From Lachnospiraceae bacterium (GTDB lineage: Bacteria; Bacillota; Clostridia; Lachnospirales; Lachnospiraceae), in the NCBI GenBank assembly GCA_017446045.1, contig JAFSRP010000061.1:124001-188000 (forward strand): a stretch of 64,000 bases of DNA, in the 5' to 3' direction. Below, piece by piece: positions 28,431 to 37,839 of the stretch. The translations under genes and the position numbers were made by a program. The notes beneath the pieces were generated by a model that was not told where the DNA came from, did not search any database, and saw nothing but the letters and a program-made list of their open reading frames with translations. Numbering within the stretch: position 1 is the first letter of the stretch; the number at the start of each line of letters is the position of its first letter.

Positions 28431-29555
28431 ATGAAAAACGATATTGCCAAACGATACCGGACGCGTTTTATCATCAATTTAATCATTGCCGCATTTATCA
28501 CGTGCGTTATTGAAAGCCTGCTTATATTTAATATCGGCAGGCTTATCTTGGCGTTCGGAGAGAATTCGGATGCGGGGAGCATTTCAAACATTACCATGCT
28601 CCTTTTTGTGTTCAGCGCGGTGCTGATCTTCGGTATCGTCTTTTATCTGCTGCAGCTGCGTTCCATCAACTATATCGCCGACCTGAGCCGGGCGATGGAA
28701 GACATTGCGGACGGAAAGCTGGACACGAAGGTACGGGTGGAGGGTGACGATGAGTTTTCTCAGATGGCTGAGAATCTCAATAATCTCGGCGCGGACCTCG
28801 AGAAGCTCCTGGAGGTGGAGCGGGAGGCAGAGAAATCGAAGACGGACCTGATCACCAATATTGCCCATGATCTCCGTACTCCGCTGACCTCCATCATCGG
28901 TTACCTGGATCTGCTTTCAGGCAAGAACAGTGCTTACCTGAGCGATGATCAGCGTCAGAAGTACCTTCGGATCGCATTCAATAAGTCCCGCCGTCTGGAA
29001 CAGCTGATCAATGATCTTTTTGACTTTACGAAGCTGAGTTATGGCAAGATCACCATGAAGGTCAGCTATGTCGATATCGTGAAGCTTCTTGAGCAGCTGC
29101 TGGAAGAGGCTTATCCCAGTTTCCGAGAAAAAGGCCTCAGCTACGAGCTGAAGACCAATGTGCCTTCTCTTGAGATCACAGCGGACGGCGGACTGATCGC
29201 GCGTCTTTTTGATAATCTCATCGGCAACGCGATCAAATACGGAGCCGAAGGGAAGAAGGTCATCGTCCGGGTCAATGCCGAGATCCCCAATGATGTGGTG
29301 GAAGTCAAGGTAATCAATTATGGCTTCGTCATAGATGAAAAGGACCTTCCCCTGATCTTTGACAAGTTTTATCGTGCGGACCGCGCCAGATCCACCCAGA
29401 CCGGCGGCACCGGACTGGGACTGGCGATCGCGCGGGATATCGTCAATATGCACGGCGGCACCATTACAGCCGCCTCGGATCTGAACGGTACTGTCTTTAC
29501 TGTTCGTCTGAAGATCCATTTCGACAAAAACAGGGAACATATCAAACGTGCATGA
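28431..29555 (+). CDS. Sensor histidine kinase (VanS-like)
   Basis: Two N-terminal membrane helices flank a very short external loop, so stimulus sensing may occur within the membrane. A HAMP domain follows (MEDIADGKLDTKV), then the phosphoacceptor box AHDLRTPLTSIIGYLDLL with H146, the N-box DNLIGNAIKYG, and the ATP-lid motif GGTGLGLAIAR. The usual DxGxGI G1 box reads INYGFVI instead, a variation I associate with VanS-like kinases. The stop overlaps the start of the next gene by 4 nt. Together with the preceding regulator it forms a two-component system. Confidence 0.93.
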   Translation: MKNDIAKRYRTRFIINLIIAAFITCVIESLLIFNIGRLILAFGENSDAGSISNITMLLFVFSAVLIFGIVFYLLQLRSINYIADLSRAMEDIADGKLDTKVRVEGDDEFSQMAENLNNLGADLEKLLEVEREAEKSKTDLITNIAHDLRTPLTSIIGYLDLLSGKNSAYLSDDQRQKYLRIAFNKSRRLEQLINDLFDFTKLSYGKITMKVSYVDIVKLLEQLLEEAYPSFREKGLSYELKTNVPSLEITADGGLIARLFDNLIGNAIKYGAEGKKVIVRVNAEIPNDVVEVKVINYGFVIDEKDLPLIFDKFYRADRARSTQTGGTGLGLAIARDIVNMHGGTITAASDLNGTVFTVRLKIHFDKNREHIKRA

Positions 29556-32185
29556 AAAAAGGTTTTCTTTGTAAATGTATCCTCTCTGTGCTTTTGCCGG
29601 CTGTCCTTATGACAGCCTTTTCGCTTTGCGCCAAGGCAGAACCGCAGGAGGGATTCGTGCAGGAAGGAGACCTTTCCCCCGATTTGGCGACAGACAGCGG
29701 GCAGACGGGCGCTGCTGTGCCCGGCCCTTCTCCCGGAGGCGCGGGCCCGTCTCCGCAAGTCGGCGGTACTGTGGGGACGGATGACACCTCTGTCAGCTTT
29801 ATGATAGACACGGGCGCAGGACCGGGGCCGGCGGAAGAGGAAGCCGTTGGCGGTGTGAGCCTTTCTTTCAGTTACGGTTTCCGCAATATCGTCAAATCTA
29901 CACGCAGACTTCCCTTCGAAGTGGAGCTGAGGAACCATGAGGACAGCGATCTCTCCGGCAGACTGGAGATCTCTCTGCCCGGCAGTGTGGAAACAGGCCG
30001 CGACCGGAGTGAAGCGGCGGAGATCCGTTATGTATACGGCGCATTTGTACCGGCGGGGGAGACTGTGACGATCCAGGATATCATTTCCGCGGGAGAGAAT
30101 GGCGGAACGATACGGATCCGCCTGTATGATAACAGCGGCGAGCTCCTTCGTGAACAGCAGGAGACCATCAACATACAAAGTATCGGCCCCGAGCTTCTGA
30201 TCGGTGTCCTCTCGGACGATCCGGAAAAGCTGGGTTACTTTCGCGGGATCAGTGTAGCCGGGACAGCCCTCAGGACAAGGATCGTCGAGCTTGACCCGCA
30301 GGATCTGCCCGATACACCTGCCGGCCTGTCACAGATCGATGTCATTGTGATCTCCGATCTGGACAGCCGCAAGCTCCCCGAGGATGGGATCAGTACCATA
30401 CGTGAGTGGGTCAGCGACGGCGGAGCTCTGCTTGTCGGTACCGGCGCGCGGCCTTCTACGGCCGTCCAGCTTTTGGGCAACATCCGGGGCTTTACGCTGG
30501 ATGATGCGGATGAACGGGATATCGATATGGGGATGAAATACTCCAAGACCGGACCTGACGGTGCGGTGATCCGTCTGCTCGTACGTGACGTGAACGCGGC
30601 ATCAGGGACACAGGTGATGCAGTCGGGCGACACGGTCATTCTTACGACGATCCCCCGCGGCAATGGCGTTGTCGGCGTAACTGCATATGACCTGTGCGAT
30701 ATTTCTGATTTTTGCCGTGAAGAGATCGGCTATGTGGACGATCTGCTCCAGGGGCTGCTTGGGACTGTCAGGATCGGGAGACTGTCCGGTGAAGAAGAAG
30801 GATCCGGATTCTATGCATCCGTGCGTCCGCTCGTCGGCCTGACCGATCCGGACCGGCTGCCGTCCGCAGCGCTTTATGTGATGTTTGCTTTGGGGTATCT
30901 CGGCCTGATCGGTTTCGGTCTGTACGGATATTTAAGGACGAGAGGACTGGGGATCTATTATCATGCTTTCGTGCCGATCGCAGCCTGTGCCGGCGCCCTT
31001 GTCGTTGCCGTGATGAGTCTGGGGCTGAAATCGGGAGACCCGTCGGCAGAGTATGCCATGGTCAGGGAGATCAGCGGCACCGACGTTACGGAAGAAGGAT
31101 TTGTGCGCCTGACATCTTCTTCGGGAGATGATTTCAGTCTGAGGGCATCTGACAACACTGTCGTGATCCCGGTAGTCCGTGAGGCGGAGGATGAAAGTCT
31201 TCTGTCCGGAAGTGCAGGGACAAAACAGGAGCCGCACTCAGTCCTGGAGATCCGGGACGAAGAGGAAAGCTGCGGGATCCGGACCTATCAGATGAAACCT
31301 TTTTCTGCCAGCCTCCTGGAGTACAGAGGAAGCAGCCAGATCGAAGGCAGCGGTCTGGAGACGAAGATCACGGTATTCGACGAGAGTCTGGACGGCATTA
31401 TCCGCAACGGGACCGGAACCCGTCTGGAAGACGTTTATCTTTTGATGTACGGAAGGCTCGCGAAGATCGGAACGCTGGAAGACGGCGAAGAAGTATCTCT
31501 GGATGAGACCGGTCTTTTGAGCACGCCTTCGGGATCGCCCGGGCTGTTGGCAGAGTACATGACCGGAATACGGGACCTTAACCCGGGCACCGGGGAACAT
31601 ATCCGCGCACTGCGCCGGGCGAGGCTGCTGAGCTGGTATATAGAGAACAACCTGCAGTCGTATTATGAAGGTGTCCGCCTGATCGCGTTCACGGACCACG
31701 GAACCTGTCCGATCCTGCACGAGGACAAAAGCGCCGTACCGGGAAGCGGCACGACGCTGTGTATCGGATTTACGGATGCGGAGTTTAACCGGGGCAATAC
31801 CGTATGGCGCACTTCTCTCAGCACCGAGCCGAAGCTGATCTCCGGAGACTACGATGCCGCGGCAAACACGACCCGCGGCAGTGTCGTCCTGGAATACAGT
31901 CTGGGCAATGATATCAGTATCCGCTCCCTTACATTCTGCGAGCTTTCGGAAGTATTCTCGGGAGAGAAACTTGTCCCGTTCACCGGGACGATCGCAGTGT
32001 ATAACTATGAGAGCGGCAGCTATGACCTGATCCGCAGGGACAAGCTGCGTTTTTCCGCATCTGAGATCCGTCCGTACCTGTCCCCGGATAATACGATGAC
32101 CGTACGCTATGTACCGGATGAAGGCGCTGCCGCCTCTGTCCCGATGTATCTTCCGGTACCGGACGTAACGGGTGTAGGACGATAA
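29552..32185 (+). CDS. Large membrane-anchored extracytoplasmic protein linked to an ABC transporter
   Basis: The 877-aa protein has a signal peptide (cleavage near AKAEP) and a Pro/Gly-rich linker to about residue 95. An Ig-like beta region follows to about 210. Residues 212-330 form an alpha/beta segment resembling a class-I glutamine-amidotransferase-like fold without obvious catalytic residues (DVIVISDLDSRKL, WVSDGGALLVGTGARP). Two membrane helices lie at about 440-465 and 474-500, then a beta-rich C-terminal region of about 370 residues. Proteins with this plan often sit beside ABC-2 transporters of the Gld type. Its start overlaps the kinase gene and the ATPase follows after 23 bp, so it is probably an accessory or sensing subunit. 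No family is named with certainty. Confidence 0.7.
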   Translation: MKKGFLCKCILSVLLPAVLMTAFSLCAKAEPQEGFVQEGDLSPDLATDSGQTGAAVPGPSPGGAGPSPQVGGTVGTDDTSVSFMIDTGAGPGPAEEEAVGGVSLSFSYGFRNIVKSTRRLPFEVELRNHEDSDLSGRLEISLPGSVETGRDRSEAAEIRYVYGAFVPAGETVTIQDIISAGENGGTIRIRLYDNSGELLREQQETINIQSIGPELLIGVLSDDPEKLGYFRGISVAGTALRTRIVELDPQDLPDTPAGLSQIDVIVISDLDSRKLPEDGISTIREWVSDGGALLVGTGARPSTAVQLLGNIRGFTLDDADERDIDMGMKYSKTGPDGAVIRLLVRDVNAASGTQVMQSGDTVILTTIPRGNGVVGVTAYDLCDISDFCREEIGYVDDLLQGLLGTVRIGRLSGEEEGSGFYASVRPLVGLTDPDRLPSAALYVMFALGYLGLIGFGLYGYLRTRGLGIYYHAFVPIAACAGALVVAVMSLGLKSGDPSAEYAMVREISGTDVTEEGFVRLTSSSGDDFSLRASDNTVVIPVVREAEDESLLSGSAGTKQEPHSVLEIRDEEESCGIRTYQMKPFSASLLEYRGSSQIEGSGLETKITVFDESLDGIIRNGTGTRLEDVYLLMYGRLAKIGTLEDGEEVSLDETGLLSTPSGSPGLLAEYMTGIRDLNPGTGEHIRALRRARLLSWYIENNLQSYYEGVRLIAFTDHGTCPILHEDKSAVPGSGTTLCIGFTDAEFNRGNTVWRTSLSTEPKLISGDYDAAANTTRGSVVLEYSLGNDISIRSLTFCELSEVFSGEKLVPFTGTIAVYNYESGSYDLIRRDKLRFSASEIRPYLSPDNTMTVRYVPDEGAAASVPMYLPVPDVTGVGR

Positions 32186-32208
32186 AAGTTGAGTTCCCGG
32201 TAACGAAC

Positions 32209-33171
32209 ATGCTGAAAGTAGAACATGTAAAAAAATTTTACGGACATTTCTGTGCTCTGGACGATCTCAGTATGGAGATCGGCGAGGGCTCCCTGTTCGG
32301 CTTTGTCGGACCCAACGGTGCCGGCAAGACGACAGCGATCCGCATCATGACCGGCATTATTGCCCCGGATCAAGGGACCGTCAGCATCGCCGGTCTTCCG
32401 GCAGGGTATGAGAATGCGGAAGCCAGGAGCATGATCGGGTATATCCCGGACGCGTTTGGGATCTACAACAACCTGAAAGTCAGCGAGTACATGGAGTTCT
32501 TTGCGGCATGTTACGGTTATGACGGGATGGAATCCCGAAAAAAAGCGGAGAGCCTGCTGAAATATGTGGAACTGTCTGACAAGGCGGATTTCTATGTGGA
32601 GTCGCTCTCCCGGGGCATGAAGCAGAAACTCGCGCTGGCCCGGGCACTCATCAATGACCCTCCGCTTCTGATCATGGACGAGCCGACCTCCGGTCTGGAT
32701 CCGAGGACACGGTATGAGTTCAAGCAGATCGTGGGTGAGCTGTCCGACCGCGGTAAGACCATCGTGATCAGTTCCCACATCCTGAGTGATATATCCGAGC
32801 TTTGCACGGATATCGGCATTATCGACCAGGGCAGCATCGTCATGTCCGGACGCCTGATGGATGTTATGAAGATCGTCACGGCGGAGAACCCCATTATCAT
32901 TTCGATGGCAAAGCGGACGACCCAGGCGATCCGTTTCCTGAGGGACGAGAGCAGGGTCCGTTCCATGGCGATCAAGGGCAATGACATCATGATCAATTTT
33001 GACGGCGGGACGGCTGAGGAAGCGGAGCTTCTGAAGCGGCTGATCGAAGCGGGCCTGCCGGTACACGGATTTTCACGGGAGAAAGGTTCCCTGGAATCCA
33101 TTTTCATGCAGCTGACCGGACACGGTGAGGAGCACACAGTAGCAAGTTATGCAGCTGAAGCCGATTATTAA
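32209..33171 (+). CDS. ABC transporter ATP-binding protein
   Basis: A 320-aa ATPase with Walker A GPNGAGKTT, signature LSRGMKQK, Walker B LLIMDEPTSGLD and the switch His in ISSHILS. The last ~100 residues after the core are an extra domain common to CcmA/NatA-type exporters. It partners with the permease encoded next, whose start lies 23 nt inside this gene. The whole set (regulator, kinase, membrane protein, ATPase, permease) appears to be one operon. The ribosome site before the ATG is poor, suggesting coupling to the upstream gene. Confidence 0.93.
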   Translation: MLKVEHVKKFYGHFCALDDLSMEIGEGSLFGFVGPNGAGKTTAIRIMTGIIAPDQGTVSIAGLPAGYENAEARSMIGYIPDAFGIYNNLKVSEYMEFFAACYGYDGMESRKKAESLLKYVELSDKADFYVESLSRGMKQKLALARALINDPPLLIMDEPTSGLDPRTRYEFKQIVGELSDRGKTIVISSHILSDISELCTDIGIIDQGSIVMSGRLMDVMKIVTAENPIIISMAKRTTQAIRFLRDESRVRSMAIKGNDIMINFDGGTAEEAELLKRLIEAGLPVHGFSREKGSLESIFMQLTGHGEEHTVASYAAEADY

Positions 33172-34045
33172 ACGGGATATGGAAATACGGAGCCGGGGCT
33201 TTCTGCTTCCGGTCCTGATGACCGCTGTCAACGCGGTCCTGTTTCTCGTGTGCCTCCTTGGCACCTTCGGTGTCGTCTCCGGTATGCGCCAGAGCTATTC
33301 CGCCGACTATCACGCTTTTCTCAGTATCTACATGATCACCGTGCTGACCGAGTATGCACTGATCATGCTGATCGCGCCGCTGTATACGCTGTCTTCGATC
33401 TCGGGCGAGCGGGAGACAGGGACCTTTGACCTCCTGATCACGACGCGGCTGACACCTCCGGATATCGTGGCAGAGAAACTGGTCTCGGCGTTCGTGAGCG
33501 TATCGGTGATCATTATTTCGTGTCTGCCCGCCATGCTCGTGCCGCTGCTCTACGGTGGTGTCGGCGTGCAGAGCGCCATCGGACTGCTTCTCCTGTTCAT
33601 CCCCGAGGCGTTTGTCATGCTGGCAGTGGGGATGTTTGCAAGCTCGGTCAGTTATTCCGTGGTGCGCAGCACCGTACTGGCGTACGGGATCGTTTTTGCT
33701 TTAAGTGCCGGGACCATCCTTCTGGCATTGCTGATCAAGCCTTTCTGGATCGAAGGCGGGAACCGCGCAGGCTACCTGCTGACACTGAATCCGCTGCTTC
33801 CGGTCGTTTCTGTGGTAATGGACCAGGTCGGTGAAGCAGGAGCCGCCGGCCGCGTTTTGTCGATGCTGGGGCTTTCGGCTGACCGTGCCTACCTGGATCA
33901 TATCGTCCTGATCAGCGTTGCGTCCCAGCTGGCATTTGCCTTCGGACTGCTGGTCATTTCCATCCTCAGCATCACGCCGGGGCGCCGCTTTCTTCTGCGC
34001 ACGGAACGGAAGAGGGGCAGAAAAGATGCAGGGGAAAACGGCTGA
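33149..34045 (+). CDS. ABC-2 family transporter permease
   Basis: The 298-aa protein has six hydrophobic segments. SSISGERETGTFDLLITTRLTPPDIVAEKL after the second helix is the characteristic coupling region of ABC-2 permeases. The start at 33149 overlaps the ATPase gene by 23 nt. A later in-frame ATG at 33179 lies past that overlap but has no better ribosome site. With the preceding ATPase it would form an exporter; the substrate is unknown. Confidence 0.88.
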   Translation: MQLKPIIKRDMEIRSRGFLLPVLMTAVNAVLFLVCLLGTFGVVSGMRQSYSADYHAFLSIYMITVLTEYALIMLIAPLYTLSSISGERETGTFDLLITTRLTPPDIVAEKLVSAFVSVSVIIISCLPAMLVPLLYGGVGVQSAIGLLLLFIPEAFVMLAVGMFASSVSYSVVRSTVLAYGIVFALSAGTILLALLIKPFWIEGGNRAGYLLTLNPLLPVVSVVMDQVGEAGAAGRVLSMLGLSADRAYLDHIVLISVASQLAFAFGLLVISILSITPGRRFLLRTERKRGRKDAGENG

Positions 34046-34079
34046 AACGGAAAAACGCTCTTCATTCATAAGAATTGTG

Positions 34080-34108
34080 TTGAAAAATGGCGCGGTTGTC
34101 TGTACAAT
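34080..34108 (+). promoter_or_regulatory. murG promoter
   Basis: TTGAAA (34080-34085) and TACAAT (34103-34108) are separated by 17 bp. They lie just after the previous operon and about 50 bp upstream of murG. Confidence 0.7.
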
Positions 34109-34156
34109 GCGTAAGGTAGCAATTATGCAGTTATCAGCCGTGAGGGCGGTTAGAGC

Positions 34157-35224
34157 ATGAAAAAGATCGTTTTGACAGGCGGCGGTACAGCAGGGCATGT
34201 GACGCCCAATCTGGCCCTGGTCCCGAAACTGCGGGAACTGGGATATGATATCCTGTACATCGGCAGTCTGAATGGCATAGAAAAAGAGCTGGCACAACAG
34301 GCGGGACTGGCCTATGAGGGGATCGCTTCCGGCAAGCTGCGCCGTTATTTTGATCTCAAGAACTTTACGGATCCGATCCGTGTAAATAAGGGATTCCTGC
34401 AGGCGCACCGCATCATCCGGCTTTACAAGCCTGACATCGTGTTTTCCAAGGGGGGATTTGTCGCAGTTCCTGTAACTGTGGCAGCCCGCACTCTGAAGGT
34501 ACCGGTCATTTCCCACGAGTCTGATATGACGCCCGGACTGGCCAACCGCATCGCGGGACCGTTTGCGACCAAGATCTGCTGCAATTTCCCGGAGACGCTC
34601 CGGCTTCTCCCTAAGGGCAAGGCAGTGCTTTCCGGGTCGCCCATCCGGGAGGAGATCCTGACCGGAGACGCCGCCAGGGGACTGGAGTTTCTGGGGTTTG
34701 ACGGGGTAAAACCCCGGCTTATGATCATCGGCGGTTCTCTGGGTTCCGTCCATGTCAATGAAGCTGTCCGCAGCATCCTTCCCGCGCTTATGGAACGTTT
34801 TGACGTCATACATATCTGCGGAAAGGGCAACCTTGATGAGAGCAGGAAAGACCTTCCGGGCTACCGGCAGTTCGAGTATGTCAGTACTGAGCTGAAAGAT
34901 CTTTTTGCTGCCGCGGATATCGTGATCTCCCGCGCAGGCGCCAATGCGATCTGCGAACTGCTTGCCCTGAAAAAGCCCAACCTTCTGATCCCGCTTTCGG
35001 CAAATGCCAGCCGCGGTGACCAGATCCTTAACGCGGAGTCCTTCAAGAAACAGGGATTTTCCATGGTGCTTCCCGAGGAAAGCCTCAGCGACGAGTCCCT
35101 GTACAATGCAGTGGAAGAGCTGTGGAACAGCAGGCAGACATTTACGGAGACGATGGCTGCATCACCGCTGCATAACGGTGTGGACACTATCATCGAACTG
35201 ATCGAGAAATATAGAAAACAATGA
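34157..35224 (+). CDS. murG: UDP-GlcNAc:undecaprenyl-PP-MurNAc-pentapeptide GlcNAc transferase
   Basis: A GT-B glycosyltransferase that makes lipid II at the inner face of the membrane. The N-terminal glycine-rich loop LTGGGTAGHVTPNLAL, the second loop GGSLGSVHVNEAV, and the donor-binding region SRAGANAICELLALKKPNLLIPL are all visible. Length (355 aa) is normal. Its stop overlaps the first ECF ATPase start in an ATGA arrangement, so murG appears to head the ECF operon here rather than sit in a mur/fts cluster. Confidence 0.95.
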   Translation: MKKIVLTGGGTAGHVTPNLALVPKLRELGYDILYIGSLNGIEKELAQQAGLAYEGIASGKLRRYFDLKNFTDPIRVNKGFLQAHRIIRLYKPDIVFSKGGFVAVPVTVAARTLKVPVISHESDMTPGLANRIAGPFATKICCNFPETLRLLPKGKAVLSGSPIREEILTGDAARGLEFLGFDGVKPRLMIIGGSLGSVHVNEAVRSILPALMERFDVIHICGKGNLDESRKDLPGYRQFEYVSTELKDLFAAADIVISRAGANAICELLALKKPNLLIPLSANASRGDQILNAESFKKQGFSMVLPEESLSDESLYNAVEELWNSRQTFTETMAASPLHNGVDTIIELIEKYRKQ

Positions 35225-36099
35225 GCAAGCTTATCCAGGCTGCACACCTTTTTTACGATTACCTGATCCGTGATGAAAATGATAACGTCATGGCGACGGA
35301 GCCGGCCCTTTCCGATTTCTCTCTGGAGATCGAACAGGGCTCTTTTGTGTGTCTGCTCGGACACAACGGATCCGGAAAGTCCACCTTCGCAAAACTCATC
35401 AATGCGATGAACCTGCCGAAGGAAGGAACCGTTCTGGTGGCAGGCATGGATACGCGGAATGAAGACAGCCTTCTGGACATCCGTATGAAAGCCGGCATGG
35501 TATTTCAGAATCCCGACAATCAGATCATATCTAATGTTGTGGAAGAGGATGTGGCCTTCGGCCCCGAAAACATCGGCATTCCCACGGATGAGATACTCCG
35601 CCGCGTAGACGAGGCGCTGCACAAGGTCGGCATGAATGCTTATCGCCTCAAATCTCCCAATCAGCTTTCCGGCGGACAGAAGCAGCGCGTTGCCATCGCG
35701 GGCATCGTAGCCATGCGTCCGGAATGCATCATTCTGGATGAGCCGACCGCCATGCTGGACCCCACAGGACGCAGGGATGTACTGGAGGCTGTCCATGAGC
35801 TGAATAAAAAAGAGGGCATCACCATCATCCTTATTACGCACTATATGGAAGAAGCGGTGGATGCTGACCGGATCGTGGTCATGGAGCATGGAAAGATCGC
35901 CAAAGACAGTTCCGGCCGTCTGATGGATGACACACCGCGTGAGATCTTCTCCCGCGTGGAGGACCTTAAGCGTCTGCAGCTGACGGTTCCTGTGATCACA
36001 GAGCTGGGTCATGAACTGAAGCAGGCAGGCATTCCCCTTCCGGACGGCATCCTCACGAGGGACGAGTTCGTGCAGGAACTGAAGAAACTCCGGAAATAA
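35221..36099 (+). CDS. ecfA1: Energy-coupling factor transporter ATPase 1
   Basis: The 292-aa ATPase has Walker A LGHNGSGKST, Q-loop VFQNPDNQI, signature LSGGQKQRVAIAG, and Walker B IILDEPTAMLDP. With EcfT and the second ATPase it forms the shared energising module for vitamin or metal uptake, working with S-components encoded elsewhere. It overlaps the murG stop by 4 nt and ends 7 bp before ecfT. Confidence 0.94.
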   Translation: MSKLIQAAHLFYDYLIRDENDNVMATEPALSDFSLEIEQGSFVCLLGHNGSGKSTFAKLINAMNLPKEGTVLVAGMDTRNEDSLLDIRMKAGMVFQNPDNQIISNVVEEDVAFGPENIGIPTDEILRRVDEALHKVGMNAYRLKSPNQLSGGQKQRVAIAGIVAMRPECIILDEPTAMLDPTGRRDVLEAVHELNKKEGITIILITHYMEEAVDADRIVVMEHGKIAKDSSGRLMDDTPREIFSRVEDLKRLQLTVPVITELGHELKQAGIPLPDGILTRDEFVQELKKLRK

Positions 36100-36106
36100 T
36101 TATCAT

Positions 36107-36919
36107 ATGATCAGAGACATCACTATAGGACAATACTATCCCGTTGACTCCGTGATCCATCGTCTGGACCCGCGCACCAAGCTGGCAGGAACGATGGTCT
36201 TTCTGATGTCGCTTTTTGTGACCTCGAGCCCGGTGGGCTATATTCTTGCCACGCTGGTCCTGGCAGGCTGTATCCGCCTGAGCCGGGTCCCCTTTAAGTT
36301 TATTACCCGCGGCCTTCGGGCGATCCTGGTGATCCTGCTGCTTTCGGTCTCTTTCAACATTTTCCTGACGCCGGGCGAGCCGATCTTCCGGCTGGGCTTC
36401 CTGAAGGTCACGAAGGAAGGCCTGCTGCTGGCAGGCTTCATGGCACTTCGTCTGGTATACCTGGTCATCGGATCATCACTGATGACCCTGACCACGACGC
36501 CGACCCAGCTGACAGACGGCCTCGAGCGGAGTCTCCGTTTCCTGAACCGATTCGGCGTACCCGTCCACGATATCGCCATGATGATGTCCATAGCGCTCCG
36601 ATTCATCCCGATCCTGGTAGAGGAGACGGACAAGATCATGAAAGCGCAGACGGCACGCGGCGCGGATTTTGACAGCGGCAACCTGATCCAGCGCGCAAAG
36701 GCAATGATCCCGCTTCTGGTACCGCTTTTCGTTTCGGCATTCCGCCGGGCTTCGGACCTGGCACTAGCCATGGAAGCAAGGTGTTACCACGGCGGAGAGG
36801 GACGTACCAAAATGCATCCGCTGCAGTATGAACATCGTGACCGCGTCGCTTACATCCTGATGCTGGTATACTTACTGGTCATGATCGCGACCCGCTTTAT
36901 CAGGATCCCGGTATTGTAA
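36107..36919 (+). CDS. ecfT: Energy-coupling factor transporter transmembrane protein EcfT
   Basis: The 270-aa membrane protein starts with the usual GQYYPVDSVIHRLDPRTKL segment. It has about five to six hydrophobic segments and both cytoplasmic coupling motifs that bind the ATPases: TARGADF and a later AMEARCYHGG. The gene lies between the two ATPase genes; the more familiar order is ATPase-ATPase-EcfT. Shine-Dalgarno sequence is weak, so it may depend on coupling with ecfA1. Confidence 0.93.
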   Translation: MIRDITIGQYYPVDSVIHRLDPRTKLAGTMVFLMSLFVTSSPVGYILATLVLAGCIRLSRVPFKFITRGLRAILVILLLSVSFNIFLTPGEPIFRLGFLKVTKEGLLLAGFMALRLVYLVIGSSLMTLTTTPTQLTDGLERSLRFLNRFGVPVHDIAMMMSIALRFIPILVEETDKIMKAQTARGADFDSGNLIQRAKAMIPLLVPLFVSAFRRASDLALAMEARCYHGGEGRTKMHPLQYEHRDRVAYILMLVYLLVMIATRFIRIPVL

Positions 36920-36980
36920 GACAGAAAAGAGAGTAAACAGCGAGAGCGGGATCTGTCCTGTTAATGGCTGAGTGAAGAAA

Positions 36981-37829
36981 ATGAGTATCAGAGCAGAACA
37001 CCTGTCTTATATTTATAACGAAGGCACCGTTATGGAGACCTATGCCGTGCGTGATATCAGTTTCGAGATCGCGGACGGCAGCTTTGTAGGCCTGATCGGG
37101 CATACCGGTTCCGGTAAATCAACGCTGATCCAGCATCTCAATGGCCTGATGAAGCCGAGTCGCGGGACTGTGTATTACAACGATGAGGACATTTTTGCCG
37201 AAGGATATGACCTGAAGCGACTGCGCGGCCATGTGGGTCTGGTGTTTCAGTACCCGGAGTACCAGCTCTTTGAAGAAGATGTGCTGACGGATGTGATGTT
37301 CGGTCCCAAAAACATGGGCCTCAGCGAGGAAGAAGCCAGGAAAAGGGCTGTGGAAGCCCTGCATCAGGTAGGCATCGAAGACGAGGTCTTCGTGCGCAGC
37401 CCGTTCGAGCTTTCCGGCGGTCAGAAACGCCGCGTCGCGGTGGCAGGCGTGATCGCCATGGAACCGGCTGTGCTGATCCTGGATGAACCGACCGCCGGTC
37501 TTGATCCCGAGGGACGCAGGGAGATCCTTGGCATGGTGAGCCGTCTTCACCGGGAACGGCAGATGACGGTCATTCTTGTGTCCCACAGTATGGATGATGT
37601 TGCGGAGTATGCCGACCGGATCATGGTCTTAAACCACGGTGAACTGGCTTATTTTGACACACCGAGGGAAGTGTTCCGTCATCATAAGGAACTGGAGACC
37701 TTCGGTCTTTCCGCGCCGGAGATCACCTATCTGGCGGCGGAGCTTGCCGATGCCGGGTTTGATATTGACAGGGACATTTCTACAGTCGAAGAAGCGAAGG
37801 CAGAGATCCTCCGTATCATGGGATCCTGA
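36981..37829 (+). CDS. ecfA2: Energy-coupling factor transporter ATPase 2
   Basis: The 282-aa ATPase has Walker A IGHTGSGKST, Q-loop VFQYPEYQLFE, signature LSGGQKRRVAVAG and Walker B LILDEPTAGLDP. YPEYQLF is characteristic of EcfA2. A GTG three codons upstream (36972) could also start translation; the ATG at 36981 is preferred because neither has a strong ribosome site and the ATG begins the conserved N terminus. Confidence 0.93.
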   Translation: MSIRAEHLSYIYNEGTVMETYAVRDISFEIADGSFVGLIGHTGSGKSTLIQHLNGLMKPSRGTVYYNDEDIFAEGYDLKRLRGHVGLVFQYPEYQLFEEDVLTDVMFGPKNMGLSEEEARKRAVEALHQVGIEDEVFVRSPFELSGGQKRRVAVAGVIAMEPAVLILDEPTAGLDPEGRREILGMVSRLHRERQMTVILVSHSMDDVAEYADRIMVLNHGELAYFDTPREVFRHHKELETFGLSAPEITYLAAELADAGFDIDRDISTVEEAKAEILRIMGS

Positions 37830-37839
37830 TGGCAGCGTG

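Noticed and set aside
37639..37839. A longer N-terminal extension of truA
   Set aside because: It lies wholly within ecfA2 in another frame. The conserved TruA start begins at the ATG at 37840.
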